DNA of 64,000 nucleotides from Gonatopus flavifemur (GCA_018340375.1 JAFFJZ010000009.1:15082501-15146500); one strand, 5' to 3'; shown: positions 48,278-60,850, counted from the first letter of the stretch. The notes: generated from the sequence alone by a model not told the origin. Made by a program: numbers and translations.

Positions 48278-48951
48278 TTGTTCGCTCTAAGATGCGAACT
48301 CGAAAGGATTGAAACTTTCGCTCTGTATCCCTGTTATTGTGATAAACTCATTTGGAAAAACAAAACTATCAAAGGAGTAGATGGCCGTTATTTTAGTTCC
48401 CAAAACTGCACAAATCGAAGTCATTGGAATTATACCAGGACGCAAAAACACGCCTACCTCAATAACTTCGATACTCGTGATTTTTGTCCCATATGCGTAC
48501 ATCAAGAAGATGAAATAGAATGGTGTTTTAGAAGATTTGTCTCACAAGTTCCTATTAAGAGATCGGAAGATATTGCTGATGGCAAATTTGTAGATGGAAA
48601 CGAAACCTCCAACAGACCTCTAGTGTTACCACCCACATGTAAATTCAGAAACCCCTACACAAAAAACACTGGAGTTTCTGATGAGATTGTAACCCATCCA
48701 TCAGAACCTTAAGTACAAAACAAAAGACAAACCCAAAATCATCCGCCGCTCAATTCAGAGATATTAGCACTGCAACAAAAACATTGAGAAGGCCCTATAC
48801 ACAAATTTCAACCGATAATTCATCAATAGTAATCTCTGAAGAAATTAATTTTTGTTCACACTGTGGTACCGATTTTCGAAAATTTCAGCATAATAGTCAC
48901 GGGATGAATTTTTGCCTGAACTGCGGTATAAAAATACCTAGGTTAAATTGA
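48278..48951 (+). pseudogene. Unidentified zinc-ribbon reading frame between pol and env
   Basis: A 144-residue frame (48278-48712, no convincing ATG at its start) carries CYC and FCPICVHQEDEIEWC, suggesting metal binding. After its stop a second frame runs on from about 48715 to 48951. It ends with two CxxC pairs, INFCSHCGTDF and FCLNCGIKIP, an arrangement typical of a zinc ribbon. The two frames may have been one gene broken by a frameshift, or separate exons. The position between integrase and env, in the same orientation, suggests an accessory gene of the provirus. I recognise no family. It could also be a captured cellular or viral zinc protein. Confidence 0.45.
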
Positions 48952-49160
48952 ATATGACAAAGAAGAACACAGCATGATACACAAATACATAATTAACCTC
49001 TTTTATATTAGAGAAACAGATTCAGTTTTGCTTGCAGCATCCAAATTCAAATATTTCAACATATTGATGACTGATTATAGTTTCATAACAACTAATATTG
49101 TAGAATTTAAAACATCTCTTTCGGACAAAATTTCAAACTCAACCCACCCCCAGGCGTAAC

Positions 49161-51125
49161 ATGGCGTTGCAGACGATTCTGTGGCAACTTGCCATCATCT
49201 ACATTGGGCTACACCCAGGATCAACGGACGGACTGATAGCATACGATTGTGCAGCCCCCAACGCGAACATAACCACAATATCATTGGATGAAATAGGGGA
49301 TTGTAATATCCCGGAATCAATAGTTAATGAGACCTCAACTTACATTCAACTATTGCAACTTATGGACTTTGGATTTGCTCACGTGCAACTGTGCAAAGTG
49401 GATATATTCCGAGAAATCCACCATTGCGGACTGTTTTCACATGCTGGAGCTGTATCCGAAGGGATTGCAGAACACATTCAGGAGACTACTAGGGACAAAC
49501 GATTACACGAAACAGGACGCTTGACCATAGGATCAAACACCATCGACGGAATTAAAGTCAACGCCACCTCAACTTTTACGTTAACTTTAGCGGGAGAAAT
49601 CACATCTGATGGAGATTGTGATGGGACACAATACAGTGATCCATACGGAAACTGGAACGGTGTCGTCGTCCAAGGATCAATTAAAGTCACCTCAATGGAA
49701 TACTATGCCAAAACAGATGTGGAGAAAAACGTGTTATACCTTCAATCCGGCACACAATGTACTTTAAGCACTGGACACTGTATGGACATCACCGGAGGAT
49801 ACATATACTGAGACGCTATACCCCATGAAATTTGCCAGTTCAGCCGATATGGGGTACTCTATGAAGGATACTCCACAAAATTACAGGATTCATCTCAAAA
49901 CTACCCTGAAACTATATATACCGCAAAAACCGAAGACATCACTTTTGCTCTGACCGCTGAACGATCACAATCGTTATGTGGATATCGAATCATCAAGACT
50001 CAACATCCGAAGCTATTTATCTCAGAAGGCAGACGTGAGAGCTTCTTCTCACGACCAAAACCCATGAATACTCAAAATCTGGACCTATTTACGTACGTCA
50101 ACAGCAAATTCGTTTACGTCGAGCAGTACATCCGGACACAAATCAACGGATCATACAAGGACGTTATGCTACAGAGATGTAAACTGGAGAGAGAAGTTCC
50201 TCTAAATGCACAAACCTTGGCTTCAACGAGACCAGAAGAATTTGCATTTAATTTCCAAAAAGGCCCTGGTTACACCGCAATCATCACCGGCGAAGTCATC
50301 AGGCTAATCAAATGCGTACCTGTGGAAGTTAAAATTACCTCGACTACACGATGTTACCCGGAACTACCGGTGAAGAAAGGCGAGAATAATTACTTCATGA
50401 TGCCCAAAACACACATTTTGAAAAACCAAGGGACAGAAATTCCGTGTAATAACCTGATCCCGCCAATGTATGAAATTGAAGGAGTCTGGTATAAATTGCT
50501 ACCATTTTTATCAGAAACTATCGAACCGTACACTATGAAGCCGCTAACCACACCAACCTGGATCTGCCGAAACCCTGGAAATCTGGCCAAACAAGGAATT
50601 CATACTGAGGACGATATTGAAAGGCTCAACAAATATATCATGTCGCCTTTTGATCAACCATCGATTGTGGATAACATAATTCGCGCAGCAACTGGAAAAC
50701 CTACAGAACTACGTGGAATTAGCTGGAGTTCGATTTTGGATGAGAAGACCCTGGAGCACATCACAAATTCAACCTGGAACAAGCTCTGGATCGGTTTCAG
50801 TACCTTTGGAACATTCAGTGCAGGAATATTAGGAATTATTCTGACATGCAAAATCATCAAGTTGATAATTGATACCGCAATACATGTTTTTGCATTACAT
50901 TCTGTATATGGCTGGTCACCATATCTAGTGGTTTCGCTATGGGATTCTGCTGCCAATCTATTATTGCACATCAACCAGAGGAAGCTCACGAAACGGAACG
51001 GAGCTCCTACTCCGGACCCAAAACCACCAACGGATGACAACCAACAGCACGAACCACTCTACCCGTCCAACAAATTGCCAACAGAGTCTGAAATGCCAAA
51101 ACGCCCCTACGGACTCAATGTGTAG
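49161..51125 (+). pseudogene. env: Env glycoprotein of mononegavirus (chuvirus-like) type, one stop
   Basis: One frame of 654 codons with a single in-frame TGA at 49809-49811. Residues 1-23 (MALQTILWQLAIIYIGLHPG) look like a signal peptide. A cysteine-rich ectodomain follows, with potential N-glycosylation sites (NIT, NET, NAT, NGS, NST). Residues about 541-575 form a hydrophobic transmembrane segment, followed by a second hydrophobic patch and a proline-rich tail. The YSDPYGNWNGVVVQ and LCKVDIFREIHHCG regions resemble glycoproteins of chuvirus-like negative-strand RNA viruses. The baculovirus-F-like furin site and fusion peptide expected of ordinary insect errantivirus Env are not seen. Its place after pol and before the polypurine tract is that of env. 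In a virion it would mediate entry; here it is interrupted. Confidence 0.7.
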
Positions 51126-51134
51126 AATTCCACC

Positions 51135-51182
51135 ATTATTATTATGATCGTTTTAACATTTTCACTATTATTATTATTATTA

Positions 51183-51246
<64 letters not shown>

Positions 51247-51262
51247 CATTATTATCAATTTA
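51135..51262 (+). repeat. ATT microsatellite
   Basis: A nearly pure ATT trinucleotide run of over 100 bp directly after the env stop codon. The equivalent position in the second 3' end (62881) begins at the tail of this run, directly after a LINE poly(A). Confidence 0.95.
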
Positions 51263-51350
51263 ATCATTAGAATAATTTGTCAAATTCAACTTACCCCAAC
51301 TATCAATGCCGATCTCTGATCTTTTGCCATATTCCCTACGGGATTTTGTC

Positions 51351-51366
51351 AAAAAAAGGGGGGAGG
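51351..51366 (+). other. Polypurine tract of the gypsy provirus
   Basis: AAAAAAAGGGGGGAGG lies immediately before the LTR start TGTAACGAG, the normal position for the plus-strand primer. An identical tract lies at 62983-62998. It fixes the orientation and the U3 edge of the LTR. Confidence 0.9.
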
Positions 51367-52733
51367 TGTAACGAGAACGAAAAATTTATTCAAATATCAT
51401 TCCTTTTCTCTTTCTTCTTCCTATTTTGTTCTCTCAATCTTTCCTCTTCATTCAATTTCTATGGATGAGTTGTCTATGAGGGGAAAACAGAAACCTGTTG
51501 CCCTGTTGACAAATTCATCCTCGAAAACATACGCATACGGTAGAGGAAAATTTCTGTACACTCTGATTATAGAGAAAAATGAATCTTCCTTCAAAACACA
51601 AGTTGAGAACAACTTGTGTTCCCGTTATGTTTCCATCATATCTAGAAGGGACAAGTGAATCTGGAAAAACAGAGACCCCTTTCCTTATCCTTTATTGCTT
51701 CCTTTTCCAAATAGAAGCATGTTCCAAACTACCCTGCAATAAAGAACTCATTAAAAACACGGACAGTACAGGATTAGAGCGAAGAATCGTGTCGCCAATT
51801 CTGTTTTAAAATTCTCGATATGTTCACTGTTGAGAATATGAGGAACATGCTATTTGTTTCCTTTTTACAATGAAAAAGCCCCGATATTCCTCATTGGGCC
51901 AAGGCTGGTCCAGGGTCGGCGAAGTATCGGTTGCCGATCTTCGTCGATCCCGGTTAAATTCGGCCTTGACTGTGTTAATACACATGAAAATTCAAATTTC
52001 AACACCAATCTGATCATTGGTTTTGAAATTGAAGATCGGCTGCCAATGCTGGCCCAATCTAGCATTCCTATAATGCAGAATTCTGAGTTTACACCAGAAT
52101 GAAGCATTATTTGAAATAATGAGAATTTTCACATCTCTGAAATGGTGAGTTTTGGTGAGTTGAAGGTAAGTAAATAGAATACAAATGTTAAAATACTTTC
52201 TATGATGATTGAAATAGGAAATCATAACTTTTGAAGGAATTTCACTCTTCATTCTAGATTTTCCACAAATAAATAGTTTTTCAATAATCCTCAATAATAC
52301 ATAACGTATTAATACATTGTAAAATCAATAGGTTAAGCTTCATGATGTAAGGAATATAGATTTAAACAAAAGAAATTAACGTAGTAAATAATAAACCAGA
52401 ATAATCAGAATTCATCGAGGATATCAAATTCTATATATGAAAATTTTTATGTAAAATTCATGGAACAGCCACCCCTTTTTAGGAAAAATTCATAAAGAAA
52501 TTTGGTTGCGTAGCCTTGCGACACCTAAAATTTGAACATATTCAAAAATTTAAAAGTGAGTCATTGTGTTTTTTTTTCTCTCTGTCTCTTAGATTACTTT
52601 TTTTGACATTCCAGTGAGTTTTTTAATTGACAATTCTCAAAATTTAGTACAAGTTATAGAATTCTTTTGCGTAGTGCGAAAATTCAACTCGTATAGTTCT
52701 TTCACTTAAAGTGACTAACGAGAGTTTTGATAT
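51367..52733 (+). mobile_element. Gypsy LTR copy B (3' LTR), internally deleted and truncated
   Basis: Matches copy A from 10749 to about 11842, then skips about 640 bp of copy A's LTR sequence (231 bp before and about 420 bp after the DD41D insertion). It matches again at 52466-52733 (copy A 20200-20467) and stops abruptly at 52734, where LINE coding sequence begins. Preceded by a polypurine tract, so it is the 3' LTR of the env-bearing provirus. Confidence 0.82.
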
Positions 52734-53506
52734 ATCCTTTTCTGAAGCCCGATGCCTTCGCCCTGAAGCCGGTTGCAGACAAGACGTATGCGGACGTCCT
52801 GACCACCGTCCGCCAGACCGTAAACCCAGAGGAACTGGGGGTTCAAGAGAGCTCAGTCCGTCGCACGAGGACTGGCGATGTCCTCATCGAAATCAAGAAA
52901 GCGACGGACCAAGCCAAAGCTTCCTTCTCGGAAGCATTGAAGGAGGCCGTTGGGGAGATGGGCAGCGTCCGGGCGCTGACGCTTTCCACGAGCCTGGAGA
53001 TACGCGACCTGGACGTTGCCTCCACCAAGGAGGAAGTAGAGGCTGCACTGCGGAATGCACTGCCAAATTACAGCGGGATCCTGCAGTTAACGCTCACGAA
53101 GCCCACGCAGCGTGGTCAAGTTTCGGCCCTTGTTCCAATCGAACAAGGGGCTGCGAAGAAACTGATGACCACGGGTCACGTGAGAGAGGGCTGGATCAAG
53201 AACTGCAGGATCCGAGAGAGGGCGGTCGTGCCGAGGTGTTACAAATGCCTCGGTTACGGCCATCAAAGCCGCGGCTGACGAGAACCTGACCGGAGCAAGA
53301 ACTGCTTCCGGTGCGGTGCAGAGGACCACAAGGCAGCGGGATGTAAGGAGGAGCCCAACTGCTACTTCTGCACTGCGGCGGGGAAGCCTGGAACCCACTT
53401 AGCAGGTTCCGGCAAGTGCGACGCTTTCCGCAGGGCCCTCGCCCAGGCGAAAGGCAGCGACAACAAAAATGGCGGTGGTTCTGCAGTGCAACCTCAACAG
53501 AAGTAG
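52734..53506 (+). pseudogene. R1-type LINE ORF1 (Gag-like), 5' truncated, one stop
   Basis: The frame reads through a conserved central region (LTLSTSLEIRDLD, ALRNALPNY) into three zinc knuckles: CYKCLGYGHQSRG, CFRCGAEDHKAAGC and CYFCTAAGKPGTHLAGSGKC. This is the standard C-terminus of R1/Jockey-group ORF1 proteins, which bind RNA and form particles. The last Cys of the first knuckle is replaced by TGA at 53276-53278. The first part of the ORF is missing because the LINE starts at 52734; in-frame codons upstream belong to the LTR. It ends at 53504-53506, overlapping the ORF2 start by 38 bp. Confidence 0.85.
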
Positions 53507-55256
53507 GATGGCCCATGACCTCCTGGCCCAGATCTGCCTCGAGAAGAGAGCAGACCTCGCCCTGATCAGCGAACAGTATCGCGACAGGGAAGGGTCAGGA
53601 TGGTTCTCCGACGCCCTCGGCACGGCGGCAATATGGATCCCGGATATGCGGCGCAATCCCGTGGCAGCCCATGGTTCCGGCAGTGGCTTTGTGTGGGTGA
53701 GGTGCAGAGACGTAACATACTTCAGCTGCTACCTCACCCCAAATGAACATATACGAGATTTTGAGGCCAAACTTGAAGGCCTCGAGGACACTGTCCGAGA
53801 CATGGAGGGACACAAAATAGTGGCCGGAGACTTCAACGCAAAGTCTCTCGAGTGGGGCGAAGCCAGGCCAGATTCCCGGGGTGGACGAGTCATGGATATG
53901 GTATCCAGACTCCAACTTGCAGTGTTGAACACCGGTTCAACGTCCACCTTCCGGAGGCCTGGCTATAGACGAACGATTTTGGACATCTCCTTCGCGACGG
54001 AAGATCTGGTGCCACGCGTCAGGGACTGGAGGGTGATCGAGGACTATACAGCCAGCGATCACCAATACATCACGTTCACCGTGCGTGATGTAGCTCCAGT
54101 CCGAGCGGGACGACACGACCAGATGCCCAGATGGAACGTCGCGAAGATGCGCCCCGAGAGACTTTCTCTGGCCTTAACGCGCGGACAAGTCGCCGTTGAC
54201 GGGATCCCCCAAGTGCCGCCATCCTCCGAGCACGCGGAAATGGTGGTTGATGTGGTCATGCGCCACATCCAACGCGCCTGTCGGGACGAAGTGCCGAGGC
54301 GTCGGAGAAGAGAGAATAGACGACCCGTTTACTGGTGGACGGATGAGATCGCGGAGTTGAGGAGCGAGAGTCTCAGACGCAGACGTATCACTCAGCGCTC
54401 AAGACTCCGCGATCGAAGCGACGCAGCCCCCAAAGTCGCCGCCTATCAAGCGGCAAGAAAGAGGTTACGCCGGGCCATCACGGAGAGCAAGCACCGCTGC
54501 TGGAAGGCGCGCGGAGAGGATCTCAACGAGGATCCTTGGGGATGAGGGTACAAGATAGTGCTCCGCAAACTGGGTACGTACAACAATTGTGCCCCCAGAG
54601 ACGCGGAGACCGTCAAGAACATCGTTGACACCCTATTCTCCCAACACCCGAAGCGCCCACGCCGTCCTTTAACATCTGAAGTCCCAGAGATCCCTCCCTT
54701 CACAGGGGCGGAGTTAGCGAGCGCCGCTCGCTCGCTCAAAAACGAGAAAGCTCCGAGTCCGGACGGCTTACCAGCAGAGGTGCTGAAGGCAGTTGCGCAG
54801 AGTAATCCAAGGCTCTTGCTCGCCATGTATAACGCCAGCTTGCGTGCAGGGATTTTCCCTGCCCGCTGGAAACTAGCGAGACTGGCTTTGGTGAGCAAGG
54901 GCGGGGGCCAGCAGACGACCCGTCATCTTACGGGCCCCTGTGCATGCTGGATACTGCCGGCAAGCTCCTGGAGAAGCTCCTGAGACCTCGCCTCCACGCG
55001 GCCATCAAAACCGCTGGAGACCTCTCCGAGAAGCAGTTTGGCTTCCGGAGAGGGAGGTCGACGATACACGCGATCCAGGAGGTTGCCGAAGCTGCCAGGG
55101 GCACGGAGCGGGGGAATCACTACTCCCACCCCGTCTGTCTGCTGGTCACGTTGGATGTGCGCAACGCCTTCAACTCGGTCAGGTGGAGCGACGCCGTGAG
55201 CGCGCTGGAGCGGGATTTTCAAGTACCCGAATACCTCATTCGGGTATTAGACGACT
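53469..55256 (+). pseudogene. R1-type LINE ORF2, 5' part: endonuclease and start of RT
   Basis: The ATG at 53469 starts an AP-endonuclease domain typical of R1: LQCNLNRSRMAHDLL, ALISEQYRD, VAGDFNAKSLEW and TASDHQYITF. A TGA at 54543-54545 interrupts the linker. The same frame then runs on to the RT N-terminal region (EKAPSPDGLPAEVLK), shifts near 54920, and continues through MLDTAGKLLEKLLRPRL, QFGFRRGRSTIHAI and LDVRNAFNSVRW. It ends at the Transib insertion (55252-55256 is the target duplication). The nuclease nicks target DNA and the RT copies the LINE RNA. Disabled by the stop, the frameshift and the insertion. Confidence 0.88.
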
Positions 55257-55859
55257 CACAGTGGGGCCGACTGCCAAAAAGCTGGCCGAAACCCCAAAAA
55301 TGAAGTTTGTAGTTGGGGATATTTGACCCTTGGGATAAGGAAGGTGATGTCCCAAGTATTGGAATTCTGATATGAGAAGACCTGATCCCCTTCCCCTGCC
55401 CTTGTGTACCAGTTGCAAAATACCTTCCTTGAAGTATAATCCGCGTGATTGAAAGACAGTAAAATAACGAGCATGTTCAAAAAGACGCTGTGTCTCGAAA
55501 AATGAACCGATTCAACTGTTTCAAATTGGAGTCTATTACTGAAACTATGTAGAATACACTAAAAATTGAGAGAATATCAATTTGATGAGTGGGAAATACT
55601 GACAGAGCAATGATTGGATGTAATTTCTATATCTATAAATGAGAAAATGTGTTTGGTTTTTGAAGGAATAGTAGAGAATTACGCGAAATTACGTCGTTCA
55701 ACTTATTGGAGGTGGTAGATGGGACTCTTACCTAAACATCAGAAGAAAAAACGGCTGCCCATGTCTGCCCCTAAGCAATTCCGCCATGTTTTTGTGCAGG
55801 AAATCACAAAAAATTAGACGGAGTGATGAGGAGTCCTTAGATCCGTCTGAAACTTGATA

Positions 55860-56280
55860 TGCAGAAGTTTGTGGGGTCGCTGATTATGAATCCATTGTCT
55901 TCATTCCGGAATTCAAAATGACGGATCCAATATGGCGGACGAAAATTGAAAGAAATCATCGGATTTTCTTCAAATTCGTTACCCAGGGGTTTCTGAGGTC
56001 GCTGATTACGAATCCGTTGTTTGGATTTCAAAATTCGGAATGGCGGATCCAATATGGCGGATGAAAATTGAAAAGATCATCGGATTGCCTTCAAACTCGG
56101 TACCCTGAGGTTTTTAAGGTCGCTGATCCCGAATCCGGTGTCTGAATTCCGGAATTCAGAATGGCGGATCCAGTTTGGCAGGAAAAAATTGAAAAAATCA
56201 TCAGATTTCCTTCAAACTCGGTATCCAGGGTTTTGTGGGGTCATTGATTACGAATCAGTTGTCAAGTTCCAAGGATCAAA
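55860..56280 (-). repeat. Transib copy 2 subterminal satellite array, left, four units
   Basis: Four units of the 121-bp satellite with GGTCGCTGATTACGAATCC anchors at about 55875, 55998, 56118 and 56238. It is the counterpart of 18640-19080 in copy 1. Confidence 0.85.
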
Positions 56281-56976
56281 GATAGCGTATCTAATATGGT
56301 GGACACAAAACTCAGAATTCAGTAGATTCGCTTTGAATTTTATCTCAACGTTAGTATGTGTTTCATTTCCAGTGTACATTTGCTGCACGAGGAAAACTGT
56401 ATGAGATTGATTACCATTCGTTTTTCTTCTCATCGCGGGCTTAGGGTACACAAAAGCCAGAAATCATTGATATTCAGGAAGATGATGCACCATTGAGGGA
56501 AAAAGAGTATTGCTGGAGAATATCCGTAGTGAATTTACTATGAGTTGATGAATTCACTATGAGAAATGACAATGAAACTACCAACATTTAGTATTATTAC
56601 TACGAATTTTTGGTAACTTCACTGCTAACATTCTTCGGCGATGCTCTTTTTCCCTAAAGTAACCGTCATTTCCCTAAAAGTTTATAAATGTTATTCAAGT
56701 ATTGATATCTCTTTTCTTTTCGTGAACTGAATCATGACTCGCGATTCGGTGATCGTTCTCATGTTAACCTATCGTTTCCATGGCAACGTAAATAGTTGGT
56801 TGTAATCGGTCTGATTTCAAATTGTGCTCATCACAATTGTGCAATAGCTGTCACCGAATTCTTACTCTTGCTAGTAATCGTTACCGTAAACTTTTTTCCG
56901 CGTGCAAGTTTGGAGCTTGGTGAATATTTTTCGTCTTTTAAAATCATTCAATGTTAACATACAATTCCAAATGAGA

Positions 56977-59687
56977 TGGATTCCGCTGCCATAGGTGAGT
57001 GTTTCAACAACCTATATTCTCTTAGTAGTTCAATTTGAACAGTTGACTGCGGAAAGAATTAGCTTAAGAGGGTTGAATCCAACCCAAGAAAATTAGGAAA
57101 ATTTTTAGAAACACATGGGGTTTCTGTAGCGAATTTTATCAAATTCTACAACGTTTGTAGATTTCAAAGATGATTCAATATCTATGACTCGGAGAGAGAT
57201 GTACAATATTTTAAGGAGCAGTCCTCTACCTACGTTGGATGAAAAGTTCACTTTCCTTCAAGGAAAAATCATCGAGATAACGTGTTGTCCGGATAACAAA
57301 ACTACAGAGATCTCTAACCTTTTATCTACTTTTGAATGTGTATTTGAAAAGAGATGGGAATCTTCTCAGAGGACCGAAGAACGATTTCTTAAAAATAATG
57401 AAGAATGGTTAAAACAAGAGGTAGTGTTTTGTACTTTCAGGAATCCCCATTCTGTAACTGTTCACACGCAAGTGGGAAGACCTCTTGTTGAATTCAACGA
57501 ATGTTCAGAAAGAACGAAACGTAGGAAAACGGAGAATATCAGAGTAAATACTCCTATCTCAGAGCTGTCTTACGCCATACAAATGTGTTTGAGAGCGTCT
57601 GGACAGATCGAAGCCGCACAAATTGTAAAGGATGTTACATCTTCTGATCCTGAGCTTGCCAAAATGTATATGAAAGGTTATCAAACTTTCAAGCGAAATG
57701 AGCCAGAGATGTTGAATGATGAAGATGCTCTAGCTCTCCTAGTAGATGCCGAGCTCTCAAAACATCAGTACTGCTTATTGCGTGAAGCTGATCCGCAGAA
57801 ATTTCCACCTTATAAAAAAATTCAACTGGCCAAACGCATGTGTTTCCCTGACAAGGAATTCATTCAAATAACAGAAACCTGCGCTGTTGTGCAACTACAA
57901 GCACTTCTTGATCACACAGCTACACGTATTTTAAAGCTACAGGATTCGGTTTTGTCAACTCTATCTGATGAAGAGTTACAAAACCTGGTACTCATTTCCA
58001 AAAGGGGGTTTGATGGGAGCTCTGGCCACTCCTCATACAAACAAGCATATCAAAGTTCGGAAGCTAGTGATTCCGCTGTGTTCATTACTTCACTTGTGCT
58101 TCTTCGCCTACACTGCAATTCAAAAATAATTTGGCAGAATCCAAGGCCATCATCAACCAGATTTTGTAGGCCAATCAAAATAGAGTTTGTGAAAGAATCA
58201 ACTGAAGTTTCGGTTGCAGAGAAGCTACGGGTTGATAATGAAATAGAAAATCTGAGGGCTACTTCTTTCAGAACTGATGAAAAACATGTTCCAGTGAAAC
58301 ATGAGATGATTCTTTCTATGGTGGACGGGGAGGTATGCAATGCCATAACTGAGACAGTCTATACCCAGAAGTGCTATATATGTGGTGCCACATCTAAGGA
58401 ATCCAACGAAATTGATGATATAGTATCCAGGCCGGTAAAAACCGAAAACCTGCAGTTTGGTTTGTCTTGTCTACACGGATGGATACGATTTTTTGAGGGC
58501 CTCCTGCATTCGTCTTATAAGCTACCTATTCAGAAGTGGCAAGCACGAAAACAAGATGAAGCTTTGGTGGAAGAACGAAAAAAGGTTGTACAGAAAAGTT
58601 TTAAAGAAAAATGTGGCCTCATTGTCAATGTTCCTAAGCCAGGGTTTGGGAACTCAAATGATGGGAATACCGCTAGGCGATTTTCCGCACAACCCGAAGT
58701 GTCTGCCGAAATCACAGGGGTGGATGTCAACCTAATACAACGACTTCATGTAGTATTAGCTACCGTTCCAAGTCGCCATGAAATAGACGTTGAAAAGTTT
58801 CGGAGTTACGCTTCAGACACGGCACGCTACGACGCGACAAAATATCCGTGGTACCCAATGTCACCTACGATGCACAAGTTTTTGATCCACGGACCTGAAA
58901 TCATTGCATCTGCTCTTCTACCTATAGGCCAATTGACTGAGGAAGCACAAGAGGCTCGTAACAAAGATTTTAAAAGGTGAAAATGATGTATATCACTTAA
59001 TAATAGTCTATATTTGTCACAGTGGACTCGACACTTTGAAGGGAAAAATTTGACTTCTCAAGTACTGCAATCAGTTTGATACATTGCACAATACGTTTTC
59101 GACTACTAGGCAAACTATATATTTATGGTAACCACGAGAATATATGTTCGCGAAGATTGTTTTGTTCTGGTAAGGAATTCGGGGAATTATGAATATTCAT
59201 ATACTTTTTTTTATTAATAAGCCACATTGTTCATCCTCTGGAAACATAAATTCATAGACTAGAAAACAATTTTGAGAATCAAGTAAACTTATGAATTAGA
59301 GGATTCATTCAAAACTTTATACTGATGACCCCAAAGTGCAGCTGCTTTTTGGTTTTCCTTGATTTTGCTTGTCATGTTGAGATCAAAAGTTTTAACGGTG
59401 TCGATGAATACATAATCATATTCAAATATCTTGACAACATTCATTTCCAAAGGTACCGAGAGCATCACTCCAGGAAATGCAGTAGAGAAGAAACGAATGG
59501 AGCCATGTTTAAATGGTTCCTTTTGAGTTCTGATCCAATGTTATCGAGTAAAAGACAGTTGCCCAAGAAAAAACTGAAGTTTCTCCCTAGAGACGTGTTA
59601 AGCTCGATCAAAACTCCGGATATACCTGATAAAGACAACGTAACTTTCCCATTATCTTCCTCTGAGAGTGAAGAAGAAGAAGACTGA
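56977..59687 (+). CDS. Transib transposase (RAG1-like), three exons, intact
   Basis: Exon 1 is 56977-56995 (donor GTGAGT), exon 2 is 57161-58976 (acceptor TTTGTAG, donor GTGAAA) and exon 3 is 59453-59687 (acceptor TTCCAAAG). Joined reading frames give 689 codons with no stop. The catalytic acidic triad of the Transib/RAG1 family is visible: Asp in GFDGSSGHSS (about residue 291), Asp in MVDGEVCNA (about 395) and Glu in LTEEAQEARNK (about 600). CYICG and MHKFLIHG are zinc-site residues. Exon 3 gives REHHSRKCSRE and LLSSDP, then an acidic ESEEEED tail, as in other Transibs. It would cut at CACAGTG ends by nick-and-hairpin chemistry and insert with 5-bp duplications. Splice sites are predicted by eye. 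Confidence 0.9.
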
Positions 59688-59934
59688 TCTGAGTAAAAAA
59701 AGTGTGGCAAAAGTAAACCCATTACGATTTCAGTTTTTTATATTATTGTGTATATTGTGAATGTATATATCTTTCGATTTCACACATTTGATGTGTTAAT
59801 ATCATTCGATAATTATATTAATAATGATTCAATGTTGGAAATAATAATAATAATGATCATAATAGGAACAAAAAAATGGGCCGTTTAGTTCCTGTTTAAT
59901 ATTGAGTTATGAATGAAGTTTTGATTTTTGGCAT

Positions 59935-60850
59935 CCGTTATCCTGAATTCCGGAATTCTGACAACGGATTCGTGATCAGCGATCCCGAAAACCCCTGGGT
60001 ACCGAGTTTGAAGGGAATCCGATGATTTTTACAATTTTCGTCCGCTATATTGGGTCCGTTAATCTGAATTTTGAATTTCAGACCGTGGATACGTAATCCG
60101 CGATCACAGAAACCCCTGAGTACCGAGTTTGAAGAAAGTGCGATGATTTTCTTAATTTTTGTCCACCATATTGGATCCGCCATTCTGAATTTCAAAATTT
60201 TGACAACGGATTCGTAATTGGTGACCCGAAAAACTCCTCGATGCCGAGTTTGAAGAAAATCCGATGATCTTCTCGATTTTAAGCCACCATATTGGATCCG
60301 CCATTTCGAATCTCGAAATGCAGACAACGGATTTGTAATCAGTGACCCCAAAAATTCCTGGGTACCCAATTTGAAAAGAATCCGATAATGTTTCCAATTT
60401 TCGTCCGCCATATTGGATTCGCCATTCTGAATTTGGGAACTCAGACAGCGGATTCGTAATCAGCGACCCCGAAAACCCCTGATCACCAAATTTGAAGAGA
60501 ACCCGATGATTTCTTCCAATTTTCGTCCACCATATTGGATCCGTCATTCTGAATTTCGAAATGAGAACAACGGATCCGTAATCAGCGACCCCAAAAACCG
60601 TTGGGTACCCAATTTGAGGAGAATCCGATGATTTTTGAAATTTTCGTCCGCCATATTGGATTCACCATTTTGAATTTTGGAACTCAAACAGCAGATTCGT
60701 AATCAGCGACCCCAAAAACTCCTGATCACCAAGTTTGAAGAAAATCGGATGGTTTCTTTCAATTTTCGTCCGCCATATTGGATCCGTCATTCTGAATTTT
60801 GAAATTCTGACAACGGATTCGTAATCAGTGACCCCATAAACTTCCCGAGT
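59935..60850 (-). repeat. Transib copy 2 subterminal satellite array, right, eight units
   Basis: Eight inverted units of the 121-bp satellite (AATCAGCGACCCC anchors), mirroring 14085-14995 of copy 1. Open frames across it on either strand are repeat artefacts. Confidence 0.88.

Noticed and set aside
52711..53289. 192-codon plus-strand frame overlapping LINE ORF1
   Set aside because: Out of frame with the zinc-knuckle ORF1, and its Arg/Gly-rich composition is typical of a GC-rich shadow frame.
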